Below are positions 20,343 to 29,030 of a stretch of 64,000 nt of DNA, one piece after another. Location of the stretch: the NCBI GenBank assembly GCA_964484135.1, contig CAZAEL010000004.1, positions 1 to 64,000 on the forward strand, read 5' to 3'. The notes under the pieces are model-generated. The model was not told the origin of the DNA and did not search any database. It saw only the letters and a list, made by a program, of their open reading frames with translations. The translations under genes and the position numbers were made by a program. Source of the stretch: CAZAEL01 sp964484135 (lineage in GTDB: Bacteria > Elusimicrobiota > Elusimicrobia > FEN-1173). Numbering within the stretch: the stretch's first letter is position 1; every line of letters starts with the position of its first letter.

Positions 20343-20370
20343 GGCGGCGGGGAAGGGGGCCCCCGCCGCC
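20343..20370 (-). other. Strong GC hairpin in the 5' leader
   Basis: A 10-bp perfect stem, GGCGGCGGGG/CCCCGCCGCC, with an 8-base loop lies in the roughly 120-nt leader between the Fur-type promoter and the CxxC gene. There is no T-run, so it is not a classical terminator. It may stabilise the message or affect translation. Confidence 0.55.
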
Positions 20371-20421
20371 AAACCTTTTTGGGCCGGCGCCGCCCCTCTT
20401 CCGGGGAGTCCGCCCCCTTAA

Positions 20422-20471
20422 TGATATTGAGTCTCAATTTCAATTATAGGGAAAGCCGGTTTTTTTGTCAA
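20422..20471 (-). promoter_or_regulatory. Consensus promoter plus Fur-type operator (third copy)
   Basis: On the minus strand TTGACA (20466-20471), 17 bp, TATAAT (20443-20448), then TGAAATTGA-GAC-TCAATATCA (20422-20442). The architecture is identical to the fur promoter. It drives the small CxxC gene and the PF13557-like gene. It also lies just upstream of the plus-strand permease, so binding here could affect both. Confidence 0.88.
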
Positions 20472-20500
20472 GCGAAAAATATGGTAGGCTTGGCGCTGCC

Positions 20501-21844
20501 ATGGACAAGGACCCTTCCCCCCCGCTGGCGCGCGGCCTCGGCCTCCTCGACGCGGGGGCCCTGGTGGTGGGCTGCGTGATCGGGGCCGGCATCTTCCGCC
20601 TCTCCGATTCGGTGGCGCAGCAGTCCCCCTCGGCCTTCATGTTCCTCCTGGCCTGGGTCCTGGGCGGCGTCCTGTCCCTCGCCGGCGCGCTCTGTTTCGC
20701 GGAGCTCAGCACCCTGTACCCGAAAACGGGCGGCGACTACGTGTTCCTGACCGAGGGGTACGGCCCGGCGTGGGGCTTCCTCTTCGGCTGGACCAAGCTG
20801 TTCGTTCAGCGCACCGGCACCACGGCCATCATTTCCTACATTTTCGCGGAGCACACCTGCCGCGCCTTCGGCTGCCCCCCCTCCTTCGCCAAATGGCTCG
20901 CCACCGCCGCCATCCTGTTCGTGACCGGCGCCAACATCGCGGGGCTGCGGTTCGGCAAAAGCATCCAGAACGTCTTCACCGGCCTGAAGGTGCTGGCCAT
21001 CCTGTTGATCATCCTGGCCGGGGCCGCGTTCCAAAAGGGTTCCGTGCAGAATTTCACCCCCTTTTGGCCGGAGTGGTCCCCCCGGCTGATCTCGCAGACG
21101 GGCCTGGCGTTGATCTTCGTGCTGTGGACGTACGGCGGGTGGGAGGGGGCGGCGCACGTGGCCGAGGAGGTGAAGGAGCCGGAAAAAAACGTGCCGCGGG
21201 CCCTGGTGGGCGGCCTGCTGGCCGTCATGGGCCTCTACATCCTGATCAACCTGGTATACCTCTATTATATGCCCTTGGGGGAGATGCGGGGGACGGACCT
21301 GGTGGCGGCGGGGACCATGGACAAGATCTGGCCGGGGCTCGGGGGGCGGGTCGTGGCCGGGATGGTGATGGCGTCCACGCTGGGGGCGCTGAACGGCTTC
21401 GTGCTGGCCACGTCCCGCGTGCTCTACGCCCTGGGCAAGGACCACGCGCTGTTCCGGTGGCTGGGGCGGGTCCATCCCGCCACACAGACGCCGGTCCGGG
21501 CGCTGGCGTCCTTCGCCGCGGTGTCCCTGCTCCTGGTTTGGACCGGCACGCTGGACAAGATCGTGACCTACACCGAGGTGATCATCTACATCTTCTTCGC
21601 CATGACCGGCGTCACGCTGTACGTGTTCCGGCGGCGCATGCCGGACGCGCCCCGGGCCTACAAAGTCTGGGGCTATCCCTGGGTGCCGGCCCTCTTCGTG
21701 CTGATGTGCTTGGCCTTCGCGGCCAACGCCATCCGGGAGCAGCCCAGGGAGGCGCTCCTGGGCGTTTTCGTGGCCGGCCTGGGCCTGCCGCTGTATTGGC
21801 TCTCGAACGGACTTTCCCGCCGCGGGGCTAGCGCTTCTTCCTGA
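20501..21844 (+). CDS. APC-superfamily amino acid permease
   Basis: A 447-residue inner-membrane transporter with about 12 TM helices. It has the APC signature GCVIGAGIFRL in TM1 and LPKTGG-type YPKTGGDYVFL near TM3. FVLWTYGGWEGAAHVAEEVKEPEKNVPRAL in TM6 is typical of LAT/YfnA-like exchangers. The substrate is not determinable. I use ATG 20501; a TTG at 20465 would add 12 residues but lies in promoter sequence. No clear Shine-Dalgarno precedes it. The 3' end overlaps the convergent amidase gene by 17 bp. Confidence 0.92.
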   Translation: MDKDPSPPLARGLGLLDAGALVVGCVIGAGIFRLSDSVAQQSPSAFMFLLAWVLGGVLSLAGALCFAELSTLYPKTGGDYVFLTEGYGPAWGFLFGWTKLFVQRTGTTAIISYIFAEHTCRAFGCPPSFAKWLATAAILFVTGANIAGLRFGKSIQNVFTGLKVLAILLIILAGAAFQKGSVQNFTPFWPEWSPRLISQTGLALIFVLWTYGGWEGAAHVAEEVKEPEKNVPRALVGGLLAVMGLYILINLVYLYYMPLGEMRGTDLVAAGTMDKIWPGLGGRVVAGMVMASTLGALNGFVLATSRVLYALGKDHALFRWLGRVHPATQTPVRALASFAAVSLLLVWTGTLDKIVTYTEVIIYIFFAMTGVTLYVFRRRMPDAPRAYKVWGYPWVPALFVLMCLAFAANAIREQPREALLGVFVAGLGLPLYWLSNGLSRRGASASS

Positions 21845-23807
21845 CCTTTCCCTCCGGGCCCGCCGCGGTCCGGAACCGCCCCGCGTACTCCCGCAACCCG
21901 CGCAGCATCGCCTCCGCGCAATCGCACTGAAACGCCTCGGTCTTGAGCAGCGCCTCCTCCGCGGGCACGATCATGTACGCGGATTCCGTGAGCACGGCCG
22001 GCATCTGGGGCGTGCGGGCCAGGGCCAGGTTGCCGTAGTGCAGGCCGTCGTCCCGCAGGCCCTTCTCCCGGCCCCCGTCGCGCCCCACGATCCGCCCGTA
22101 CGCCCGGTGGACGGCCTGGGCCAGGGCGAAGCTGTGGGGGTGGAAATAGTACACGCCGTACCCGTTTTTCTCCAGCGGGTTCCCCCCTTCGGGCAGGGCG
22201 TTGTTGTGGATGCTGATCAGCATGTCCGCCTTGGATTCCCAGGCCAGCTTGGGCCGATCGTACAGCCCCACGTGCTCGTCCCCGCCGCGCAGCATGTACG
22301 CGGTGGCCCCCTCGGCGAGGAGCTTTTTTTGCAGGCACAGGGCGATGGCCAGGTTGGCGTCCTTTTCCAAAAACCCGGTGGGGCCCACGGCGCCGTTGTC
22401 CGAGGAGTGCCCCGCGTCCACGGCGATGGTGAGCCCCTCCAGCGGGGATCGGGCGTAAAGCGCGGACGGCGGGCGGCGGAGTTCCAGCACGAAGGTGGTC
22501 CCCTCATACCGTCCATCGTAACCCCACCAGGACCCCGGCGCGGTGTACACGGTGAGGCGATAGGTCTGGGCCTCGTCCTGGCGCCATTCCAGGAGGCCCA
22601 CCGGTCCCTCGGAAGAGTCGTGGTGCATCCAATCCGTGTTGGACACCGCCCCGAAAAAAACCACGTCCAGGCGTCCGCCGTCCGCCGCGGCCCGAATCTC
22701 GAAAGGCAGCTTGGCCCCCACCGGGACCCTCACCGCGGCGTGCCGGTCCCGCGACGACACGGAGGGGCTGCCGACCACGCCCGCCGGCACGGGCGTGCCT
22801 TCCGGAAGGAGCCGCACCTCGTCCACGCCGATCCAGGCGGAACGGGACGGCGACAGCTGGACCTTGAATTCCTGCCCCCGGCGGCCCGTCACCCGCAGAC
22901 GGACGCCCGGCGGCGGGAAAAGCATGTATCCCCCCTTGTCGCCCGGTCCCAGCGCCGGCCCCGACCGCAGCACCGCGATGGAGGTGGACACCTCCACCAC
23001 CCGCGGGACCCTTTCGTTGAGCAGGGAAAGGCGGCCCGGCGCCTCCTTGGAAATCTTCCCCCCCCGCTTGCGGTCCATCAGCGTCACGCGGACGGCGGAG
23101 CCCTCCAGGACGTCGCGGGGATGGACGATGTACGCGCCCTGATAGATCCCGCCGCCGTTTTCCACCATGGGAAATTTCCCCTTGACGTTCTCGATCTGGA
23201 AATGGGCCTCCAGGCCGGGGCTGCCCTTCGCCGTCACAACGATTTCCTCCCCGGGCAGGACCTCCCGCTCCGTGTCGGGCTTCACGTATTCAACGGTCAG
23301 GGGAGACGCCGGGGAGGGCTGGGGCGGCGGGGCCACATAAATCTGCCGCGTCAACAGCACCGTGCCCGTGGACAGGCGAAGCTCGGCCCGGACGGTGAAG
23401 CTGCCCGTGGACAGGGGGACCATGGCCAGGAAACCGCCGCCGGGGTGGATGGGGACGGGTTGGCCGTTGAGCGTGAGCTCGCCCCGGGGATCGGCGGAGC
23501 CGTACATGAAGGTGGACCGGACGAAGCCCAACCGGGCCCCTTCGGCCGGGTGCACCAGGCGGAGGGGACCGCCTTCCGCGGGAAGCGAGACCAGGGCGGG
23601 GAGGTTTTCTATGGACACGGCCGGGGCGGCCGCGTCGCCCGGAGGGGCCGCGATGGAAACGGCCGGGGCATCGTCGGCCCGGGCAGCGATGGGACATGAG
23701 AAGTGGGAAGTGAAAAGCAAAAAGACAAAAAAAGCGGGGAGGCCCCCTTTTGGGCTTCGCATTTTCCACTTTCGTTCACTTGCCACTTGCCACCTCTCAC
23801 GCTCCAT
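21828..23807 (-). CDS. N-acetylmuramoyl-L-alanine amidase (Amidase_3) with long N-terminal region
   Basis: A 659-residue exported zinc amidase that cuts the bond between MurNAc and the stem peptide. The C-terminal catalytic domain (about 455-650) shows VDAGHS, SIHNNA and LTES, the usual zinc and catalytic residues of AmiC/CwlV enzymes. The N-terminal 400 residues are beta-rich, probably an AMIN-like or SH3-like wall-targeting part. The first 15 residues (MERERWQVASERKWK) come from an inverted-arm repeat, so ATG 23762 (MRSPKGG) may be the real start; both precede the signal helix. Last gene of the murein-peptide run. Confidence 0.9.
   Translation of the reverse strand: MERERWQVASERKWKMRSPKGGLPAFFVFLLFTSHFSCPIAARADDAPAVSIAAPPGDAAAPAVSIENLPALVSLPAEGGPLRLVHPAEGARLGFVRSTFMYGSADPRGELTLNGQPVPIHPGGGFLAMVPLSTGSFTVRAELRLSTGTVLLTRQIYVAPPPQPSPASPLTVEYVKPDTEREVLPGEEIVVTAKGSPGLEAHFQIENVKGKFPMVENGGGIYQGAYIVHPRDVLEGSAVRVTLMDRKRGGKISKEAPGRLSLLNERVPRVVEVSTSIAVLRSGPALGPGDKGGYMLFPPPGVRLRVTGRRGQEFKVQLSPSRSAWIGVDEVRLLPEGTPVPAGVVGSPSVSSRDRHAAVRVPVGAKLPFEIRAAADGGRLDVVFFGAVSNTDWMHHDSSEGPVGLLEWRQDEAQTYRLTVYTAPGSWWGYDGRYEGTTFVLELRRPPSALYARSPLEGLTIAVDAGHSSDNGAVGPTGFLEKDANLAIALCLQKKLLAEGATAYMLRGGDEHVGLYDRPKLAWESKADMLISIHNNALPEGGNPLEKNGYGVYYFHPHSFALAQAVHRAYGRIVGRDGGREKGLRDDGLHYGNLALARTPQMPAVLTESAYMIVPAEEALLKTEAFQCDCAEAMLRGLREYAGRFRTAAGPEGKVRKKR
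23691..23805. repeat. Inverted-arm repeat at the start of the amidase gene
   Basis: Left arm GACATGAGAAGTGGGAAGTG and right arm CACTTGCCACTTGCCACCT are built of 7-8-base units and are reverse complements in type. They flank the signal-peptide coding sequence, and the right arm contributes codons (WQVASERKW). It is the same type as the copy at 30984-31073. Confidence 0.7.
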
Positions 23808-23809
23808 TT

Positions 23810-24994
23810 TTACGGACCCACCCACCGGCAGGCCTGCGCCGTCAAAAATCCGATGTACGTCCCGGCCACGTTCCCCAGCACCGCCAGGAGCAGCCCCAGG
23901 GCGGCGAAGGCCGGACGGTACACCGCCGCCACCAGCGGCGCGGAGACGGTGCCGCCCACGCAGGCCTGGCTGGCCGTGGCCAGCAGGAACAGGGGCGCCT
24001 TCATCCACCGCCCGGCCAGGAACAACACGGCGCCGTGGACGGCCAACAGGAGCCCCCCGGCGGCCAGGAACAGGGGCGCCTCCACGATGGCGGACAGCCG
24101 CACCCGGGCCCCCAGGGAAGCCAACAAAATATACAAAATCGCCGTGCCCCACCGCTCACAGAAGTTCCGTGTCGCAGGTTTCATGTTCCGCGTGAAAGCC
24201 CAAGCGCAAGCCAAGCTCAAGGTGGTCGCCAAAAAAACGGTCCAGGTGGCGTGCGATACGGCCGAGCCCACGGCAGGCAACGCGTCTCCCGCGAACAGGG
24301 AAAAAGCCGCCAACACCGAACAGACGGCAAATGCCGAGAACTCGGCTGTTCCGAAAAGCCGTTTCTCCCCGGCCGTTCGGCCTGTGTCCTCGTTTTCAAT
24401 TCGGAGCCCGGAACCCGGAGCAGGCGGTTCCGCCCTGTTCCATCGGTCGAACCTCTCCTGATGCCCCGCCAGGAAGACCAGGAGCGCCATCCAGGCGTAC
24501 GCGAAAAAGGTGTCCACCACCACGGCCGGGGCGAACACGGGGTCCGGAACGGCCAGGGCCTCCTTCAGGGCCAGCATGTTGGCGCTCCCGCCGGTCCAAC
24601 TGGCGGACAGCGCCCCCACCGCCTTCCAGGACTCCGCCGGCAGAAAGGGCCGGAACAGGGAATAGGACGCCACCGCCCCCAGGGAAATCCCCGCCATCCC
24701 CGCGATCATGGCCGCCAAGGCGGGCCGGCCCAGGGCGGCCAGGGACCGGACGTCCACGGGCAGGAGCAGGAGCGCCAGGCACAGGGGCAGGGCGTACCGG
24801 GACAGGAAAGGATAGAGCGGCGACTCCAGGGGAAAGACGCCCAGCGTGGAACCCGCCATGGGGAGGAAGTAACACCAAAAGGGCACGGGAAGGAAACGGA
24901 ACGCTTTTTGAACCGGGCCGCGGCCCTTGGCCCATTGGACCAGGACCACAAGCCCCGCCAAACAGGCCAGGAGCGCAAGAGGGTTCCGGATCAT
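23810..24994 (-). CDS. DUF819 (YjcL-type) membrane protein
   Basis: A 394-residue polytopic inner-membrane protein. It has DUF819 features: SASWTGGSANMLALKEAL, VVVDTFFAYAWMALLVFL, and a repeated second half ending ASQACVGGTVSAPLVAAVY. Two loops carry repeat-derived insertions (APGSGLRIENEDTGR and TRNMKPATRNF). ATG 24994 overlaps the epimerase stop as ATGA, and the longer frame to 25780 is a shadow. Family function is not established. Its place between Ala-Glu epimerase and amidase suggests transport of murein peptides or derived amino acids. Confidence 0.85.
   Translation of the reverse strand: MIRNPLALLACLAGLVVLVQWAKGRGPVQKAFRFLPVPFWCYFLPMAGSTLGVFPLESPLYPFLSRYALPLCLALLLLPVDVRSLAALGRPALAAMIAGMAGISLGAVASYSLFRPFLPAESWKAVGALSASWTGGSANMLALKEALAVPDPVFAPAVVVDTFFAYAWMALLVFLAGHQERFDRWNRAEPPAPGSGLRIENEDTGRTAGEKRLFGTAEFSAFAVCSVLAAFSLFAGDALPAVGSAVSHATWTVFLATTLSLACAWAFTRNMKPATRNFCERWGTAILYILLASLGARVRLSAIVEAPLFLAAGGLLLAVHGAVLFLAGRWMKAPLFLLATASQACVGGTVSAPLVAAVYRPAFAALGLLLAVLGNVAGTYIGFLTAQACRWVGP
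24161..24192. repeat. Repeat arm in the DUF819 gene (a)
   Basis: GAAGTTCCGTGTCGCAGGTT followed by TCATGTTCCGCG. It is of the GTTCC-unit type, in frame, and encodes a loop between TM helices. Confidence 0.55.
24395..24424. repeat. Repeat arm in the DUF819 gene (b)
   Basis: TTCGGAGCCCGGAACCCGGA, GGAACCC-unit type, in frame in another inter-helix loop about 200 bp from the first. The two arms are opposite in orientation. Confidence 0.55.
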
Positions 24995-26163
24995 TTCGTC
25001 CCGCCCCTTCGGGCCCCCCAGTCCACGCCGAGCCCCGGACGGGGACGTTCGGGGAGGGACACCTCCGGCCCCCGGCGCACGTACCCGCCCGCGGGCCCGT
25101 CCACGAACAGGTCCGAGTCCAGGTCCGCGTGGTCGAAAATCCCCTTCCCGCAGGCGTAGTGGACGCTGGCGGTCAGTCCCAGGGCCGACTCCGCCATGCA
25201 GCCGATCATGAAAACAGGGGCTGGGCGCCGGGGACCCGGGACCCGGGAAAACACAGAAACGATGTCTTGGCTCCGCGACAACCCGCTTTTCGCCAGTTTG
25301 ATGTTGACCCCCTGGGCCAGGCGGCCCGTCCTGACACGGCGCGCGTCCGCCGGCGTCTGCACGGATTCGTCCAGCAGGATCGGGACGGGAACCCGGCCGC
25401 GGAACGACGCCAACGTTTTCCAGTCCTTCTTGGGAAAAGGCTCCTCCACCAGCTCCAGGTCCACGCCGTCGCGTCGGGTCTGATCCAGCAATGCCTCCAG
25501 CGGGTCCGGTCCGTAACTTTGGTTCGCGTCCGCCAGGAGGCGGGCCCGGGGCGCGGCCCGGCGGGCCTGACGGATCCGCTCCCGGTCCAGGCAGGGGGCC
25601 TCGCGGCCGTTCAACTTGAGCTTGAAAGCGCGGAAGCCCTGCCGCGTCCCTTTCCGCACCAGGGAAAAAACATCCGCCGGCGGCACCGCGGACACGCTCA
25701 TGAGGGTTTCCAGACGGCGGCGCGCCCCGCCCCAGAGACGGAAAAAGGGGATGCCCAGGGCGCGGGCCAGCGCGTCCCACAGCGCGGTCTCGAAAGCGGC
25801 CACGGCCGTGGGGAAGCCGGGCTCCCGCCGCCAGGCGCCGCGCACGAGGCTCTCCATGTCCCGCGCGTCCGCCCCCTCATTCTCCCGGAAAAGGCGCCGG
25901 AGCGCGGCCGCCATCTTGGGCGCGGTCTGAAAAGCCATGGCCAGGGAGGAGGACGCCTCCCCGTACCCGGCCGCGCCGCCGGACAGCCGGACGCGGACCA
26001 CCAGGTTGTCCGTGTGGGACTTGGCGCCCAGGGAAGTGACGAAAACCCGCCGGAGGGGCCAGCGGACCGGGAAAACGTCCAGGGAGGAAAGGCGGAATTT
26101 ATTGGCCAGAGGCGGGGGCTTGCGGCTGAAACAGCTCGGCCGGCTTTTCCGTCTCGGGAACAA
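24991..26163 (-). CDS. Enolase-superfamily L-Ala-D/L-Glu epimerase-like enzyme
   Basis: A protein of about 390 residues of the muconate-lactonising/dipeptide-epimerase type, which inverts the Glu in murein-derived Ala-Glu dipeptides. FKLKLNG (KxK, second Lys catalytic), ADANQ, EEPF, LDES and NIKLAKSGL supply the expected Lys/metal/Lys set. The frame opens with TTG at 26163, overlapping the NlpC gene by 65 bp. The recognisable domain starts near residue 21, so the start is uncertain. A repeat-derived insertion (SRVPGPRRPAP) lies in a loop. Translationally coupled to DUF819. Confidence 0.88.
   Translation of the reverse strand: MFPRRKSRPSCFSRKPPPLANKFRLSSLDVFPVRWPLRRVFVTSLGAKSHTDNLVVRVRLSGGAAGYGEASSSLAMAFQTAPKMAAALRRLFRENEGADARDMESLVRGAWRREPGFPTAVAAFETALWDALARALGIPFFRLWGGARRRLETLMSVSAVPPADVFSLVRKGTRQGFRAFKLKLNGREAPCLDRERIRQARRAAPRARLLADANQSYGPDPLEALLDQTRRDGVDLELVEEPFPKKDWKTLASFRGRVPVPILLDESVQTPADARRVRTGRLAQGVNIKLAKSGLSRSQDIVSVFSRVPGPRRPAPVFMIGCMAESALGLTASVHYACGKGIFDHADLDSDLFVDGPAGGYVRRGPEVSLPERPRPGLGVDWGARRGGTK
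25226..25252. repeat. Repeat unit in the epimerase gene
   Basis: CGGGGACCCGGGACCCGGGA, two GGGACCC units, in frame. It is a short relative of the inverted-arm family. Confidence 0.45.
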
Positions 26164-27346
26164 GCCGGCCCAGGTACACGTATCGGTTCTGCACCGCCTC
26201 CAGGGGGGCGATGTCCTTGAGGGGCTTGCCCAGCTTGTTCTTCACGGTGGTTTCGCGGACCACGTTGAACTCATGGACCGCCTCCAGAACCCGGTCCCCT
26301 TCCACGAACAACATCACGTGCACCACCCGGTTGGGATCGTCCAGGGGCGCCAGGAAAATCAGGTCCGCGGGCTTCATGTCGGACAAGAACACCGGGCGGG
26401 ATTTCAGATACTGTTCGTGGGCGTCCCGCGGCACGTCCAGGCCGTTGACGCGGTAAGACAGGTTCACCAAGCCGGAGCAGTCCACGCCCGTGGGCGCGTC
26501 GGCGGCGTCCTTGCGGTGGGGACAGCGGCCGCCCCAATAGTAGGGGTCCTTTAAGAAGAGGCGGGCCGCGCGCAGGATGGACTGGCGGAGCGCCCCCTCC
26601 TCCCGGGGCAGGTCCGCGAGACGCGCCACGTCCTTCTCCGCGACCCACCCCTCCGTGCCGTCGGGACGAAGCACCCGGGCCCAGGGGCCCTCAGGCGGCT
26701 CCGCCGCGAGCCGGGCCCCCAAAGGGACCTCCAGGAAGGGGCCCTTCTTGGGACCCTGCGCGTACAGCCGGGCGTACCGCACACAGACCACGGCCGTGGG
26801 CTTGAAATCCGCGGGCTTGGGACGGAGGAAATGCCTGAGCACCCATCCCGGATAGCCCTCCCATTTTTGGGCGTGGGAAAATTCCGGCTGCTCCAGGGCC
26901 TCGATCCGGGCCCAGGCGCCCTGCTCCTCCAGGACCCGGACCTCCTCCCCGAACAGGACCTGCGTTTCCTGAAAGGGGTCCAGGTCATAGGGGCTTTTCA
27001 GGGCCGCGGTGTCCGCCGCCGGACGCGGCTCCCGTCGCACATCCAAGAGAGGCGCGGCCACCAGATGGGAAGGGGCGGGCGGGGAGGGGAGGGGCTCCAA
27101 GACGTCAATGGAAACCGGGGAAACCGTGGGGGAAAGGGAATCCGGGTCTTCCGCGGCCAAAGGACCGACGGCGAGGAAACATCCCCAAAAGAGAAGGCCC
27201 GCCGGGATGGCGCGGCCGGCAAAACAAAACCATCCCGTCTCCCGCCCGCGGCGGAGGCGGCTCTCGGCCATCATCCCTCCCGTACGTCTTCTCATCTTTT
27301 CATGGACGGACCCCGCGACCGCCTGGCGTCCCGTCATATCCCCCAT
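26099..27346 (-). CDS. SH3b - NlpC/P60 murein endopeptidase (YkfC-like)
   Basis: A protein of about 415 residues that should cleave the gamma-D-Glu-diamino-acid bond of stem peptides. It has a signal/TM segment (about 42-64), two SH3b-like domains (about 100-260) and an NlpC/P60 domain (about 262-400). The catalytic Cys is in PTGVDCSGLVNLSY and the His in VVHVMLF, with YYWGGRCP upstream as in YkfC. The start is uncertain: ATG 27346 overlaps ccdA by 13 bp, while ATGs at 27274/27271 follow GGAGGG closely. With the epimerase it forms the classical pair for catabolism of murein tripeptides. Confidence 0.92.
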   Translation of the reverse strand: MGDMTGRQAVAGSVHEKMRRRTGGMMAESRLRRGRETGWFCFAGRAIPAGLLFWGCFLAVGPLAAEDPDSLSPTVSPVSIDVLEPLPSPPAPSHLVAAPLLDVRREPRPAADTAALKSPYDLDPFQETQVLFGEEVRVLEEQGAWARIEALEQPEFSHAQKWEGYPGWVLRHFLRPKPADFKPTAVVCVRYARLYAQGPKKGPFLEVPLGARLAAEPPEGPWARVLRPDGTEGWVAEKDVARLADLPREEGALRQSILRAARLFLKDPYYWGGRCPHRKDAADAPTGVDCSGLVNLSYRVNGLDVPRDAHEQYLKSRPVFLSDMKPADLIFLAPLDDPNRVVHVMLFVEGDRVLEAVHEFNVVRETTVKNKLGKPLKDIAPLEAVQNRYVYLGRLVPETEKPAELFQPQAPASGQ

Positions 27347-28104
27347 TCAACCAACCGCTCCACCCACGGTTCAAAGGCCAGCAGGGTCCAGCCCGTCAAA
27401 CGGGAGAACCCGCCGGTGGCGAGGAGGATCCCCATCAAGACGAGAAAGGCCCCCGCGGCCTTTTCCGTCCATCCCAGAAAACCCCGCGCTTTCCGGAAGA
27501 GGGACAGGAACCGGTCGAGGAACAGGGCGCCCGCCACAAAGGGGACGGCCAGCCCCGCGGCATAAACGGACAGCAGCAAAACCCCCTGCCCGAGGGACTC
27601 CAGACCGCTGGCCAGCAGGAGGATGGAACCCAGGATGGGACCCACGCAGGGGGTCCAGCCGAACCCGAAGGCGCATCCCACGGCAAAGGACCCCGCCCAC
27701 CCCCCGGGCTTCCGACGGAGATGCACGCGGAAGTCTCTTTGAAGGACATCCACGCGCAGGACGCCGGCCAGCAAAAGCCCCAGGAAAATGGTCAAAACCC
27801 CTCCCGCCCGCGCGAACCACTCCTGATGGGCGAACAAGGCGCGCCCCAGGGCCGTGGCGCTGGCGCCCAAAACCACAAACACCGCCGAAAAGCCGGACAC
27901 AAAGGCCAAGACATGCAGCAGATAGGGCGTGGACAGGACCGCCCGGCGCGAACCGTTCACCTCGCCCCCGGCCGGAACATCCAAGGAAACGCCCGTGACA
28001 TAGGCGATGAAAACGGGGGCCAGAGGAAGCACACAGGGGCTCAAAAAACTCAACAGACCGGCCAGAAAGGCCGCCCCCCATCCGACCGCCGCGACGTCCT
28101 CCAT
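27334..28104 (-). CDS. ccdA: CcdA/DsbD-type thiol-disulfide membrane reductase
   Basis: A 256-residue polytopic membrane protein. It carries reducing equivalents from cytoplasmic thioredoxin across the inner membrane, typically for cytochrome c maturation. The two redox-active cysteines are in FLSPCVLPL (TM1) and FGWTPCVGPILGS. About six to seven TM helices are visible. ATG 28104 is the natural start; the longer frame runs through the upstream gene. It follows the mono-haem protein gene by 20 bp. Confidence 0.93.
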   Translation of the reverse strand: MEDVAAVGWGAAFLAGLLSFLSPCVLPLAPVFIAYVTGVSLDVPAGGEVNGSRRAVLSTPYLLHVLAFVSGFSAVFVVLGASATALGRALFAHQEWFARAGGVLTIFLGLLLAGVLRVDVLQRDFRVHLRRKPGGWAGSFAVGCAFGFGWTPCVGPILGSILLLASGLESLGQGVLLLSVYAAGLAVPFVAGALFLDRFLSLFRKARGFLGWTEKAAGAFLVLMGILLATGGFSRLTGWTLLAFEPWVERLVEWGI

Positions 28105-28124
28105 GGGACCTTGGCGCCCGCCCG

Positions 28125-28991
28125 CTAGCGGGCGGGCGCGGACAGCTCCATGAGCTTCAGGGAACGGCGCACCGCGGTCAGGAGCCGGGCGTTCTCCTCC
28201 TCCGCGCCCTTGGGCGGCGACACCCCCTGGAGGGTGGCGTGGGTCCTGCCCCGGAATTGTTCCACATAGTCCCGCTTGGCCAGGCGCTGGTCGCCCCGCA
28301 CGCGCAAAGGCCACACCCCCTGCAGCACAAAATCCGTGTTCACCCCCACCAGGAAAACGGTCAGGCCTTCTTTGTCTCCAAAATAGGCGTACCCGGCGTA
28401 TCCGGCCAAGGGTTTTTCTCCCGGCGCGCTTTCCGGGGGAGAGGCCCGGGCGGAGGGTCTTGGGATGTCCGGGGTCCCGCCCCCCGCGGCCTTCCGGACC
28501 AGGAAGAGGGTGGGAGAGAGGTCCTCGTCCCGCAGTTTCTTGTCCAGGAACCGTTCGGCCTTCTCCACCTGCGCGGACGAAAGCCGCCCCTCCGTCGTCT
28601 CATAGACGACCCCCGGTCCGAAAATTTTGTGGAACGCGGGGGAAAAGTCGGGCGGGGCGGGGGGGGTGGAAAGCCAGTCCCCGGGATGGTCCGGGGTGGA
28701 ACGGGGATCGCCGGGGTTGGAGCGCGACTCCCTTTCGATCTTGGACGAGAAACCGTCCCGGTCGGGGTCCATGACCTCCAGCGCGTTCACCGCGTCGGCG
28801 TCGCGGCCCAAACGCAGGAATTCCCGGGCATAGGGGGTCAGCCGCCTGGCCCCGGGTTTGTGGCACAGGGTGCAATTGGGCGCGTATCCCGCCCGGGATT
28901 CGTACAAACGCCGAAACGCGGGAAGGGCGCTCACGGGCCCGGCCGTCCCCAAAAGACACAACGTCAGGAAAACCCGCCTCCTGAAATTCAT
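28125..28991 (-). CDS. Exported mono-haem protein with EF-hand-like loop and FMN_bind-like tail
   Basis: A 288-residue protein with signal peptide MNFRRRVFLTLCLLGTAGPVSA. It has one c-type haem site, CTLCH (about 40-44), then a calcium-loop-like DPDRDGFSSKIERE (about 95-108). The C-terminal part reads YFGDKEGLTVFLVGVN then YVEQFRGRTHATLQGV. That pattern resembles the tail of FMN-binding proteins such as the one at 16.7 kb, but without the SGAT acceptor motif. It is probably a periplasmic electron carrier. Adjacent ccdA fits the need to reduce the haem-site cysteines. Confidence 0.72.
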   Translation of the reverse strand: MNFRRRVFLTLCLLGTAGPVSALPAFRRLYESRAGYAPNCTLCHKPGARRLTPYAREFLRLGRDADAVNALEVMDPDRDGFSSKIERESRSNPGDPRSTPDHPGDWLSTPPAPPDFSPAFHKIFGPGVVYETTEGRLSSAQVEKAERFLDKKLRDEDLSPTLFLVRKAAGGGTPDIPRPSARASPPESAPGEKPLAGYAGYAYFGDKEGLTVFLVGVNTDFVLQGVWPLRVRGDQRLAKRDYVEQFRGRTHATLQGVSPPKGAEEENARLLTAVRRSLKLMELSAPAR

Positions 28992-29030
28992 CGGCCGCGT
29001 TCCCGGCCGGCTTGGCCGCCGAAACCGGTT

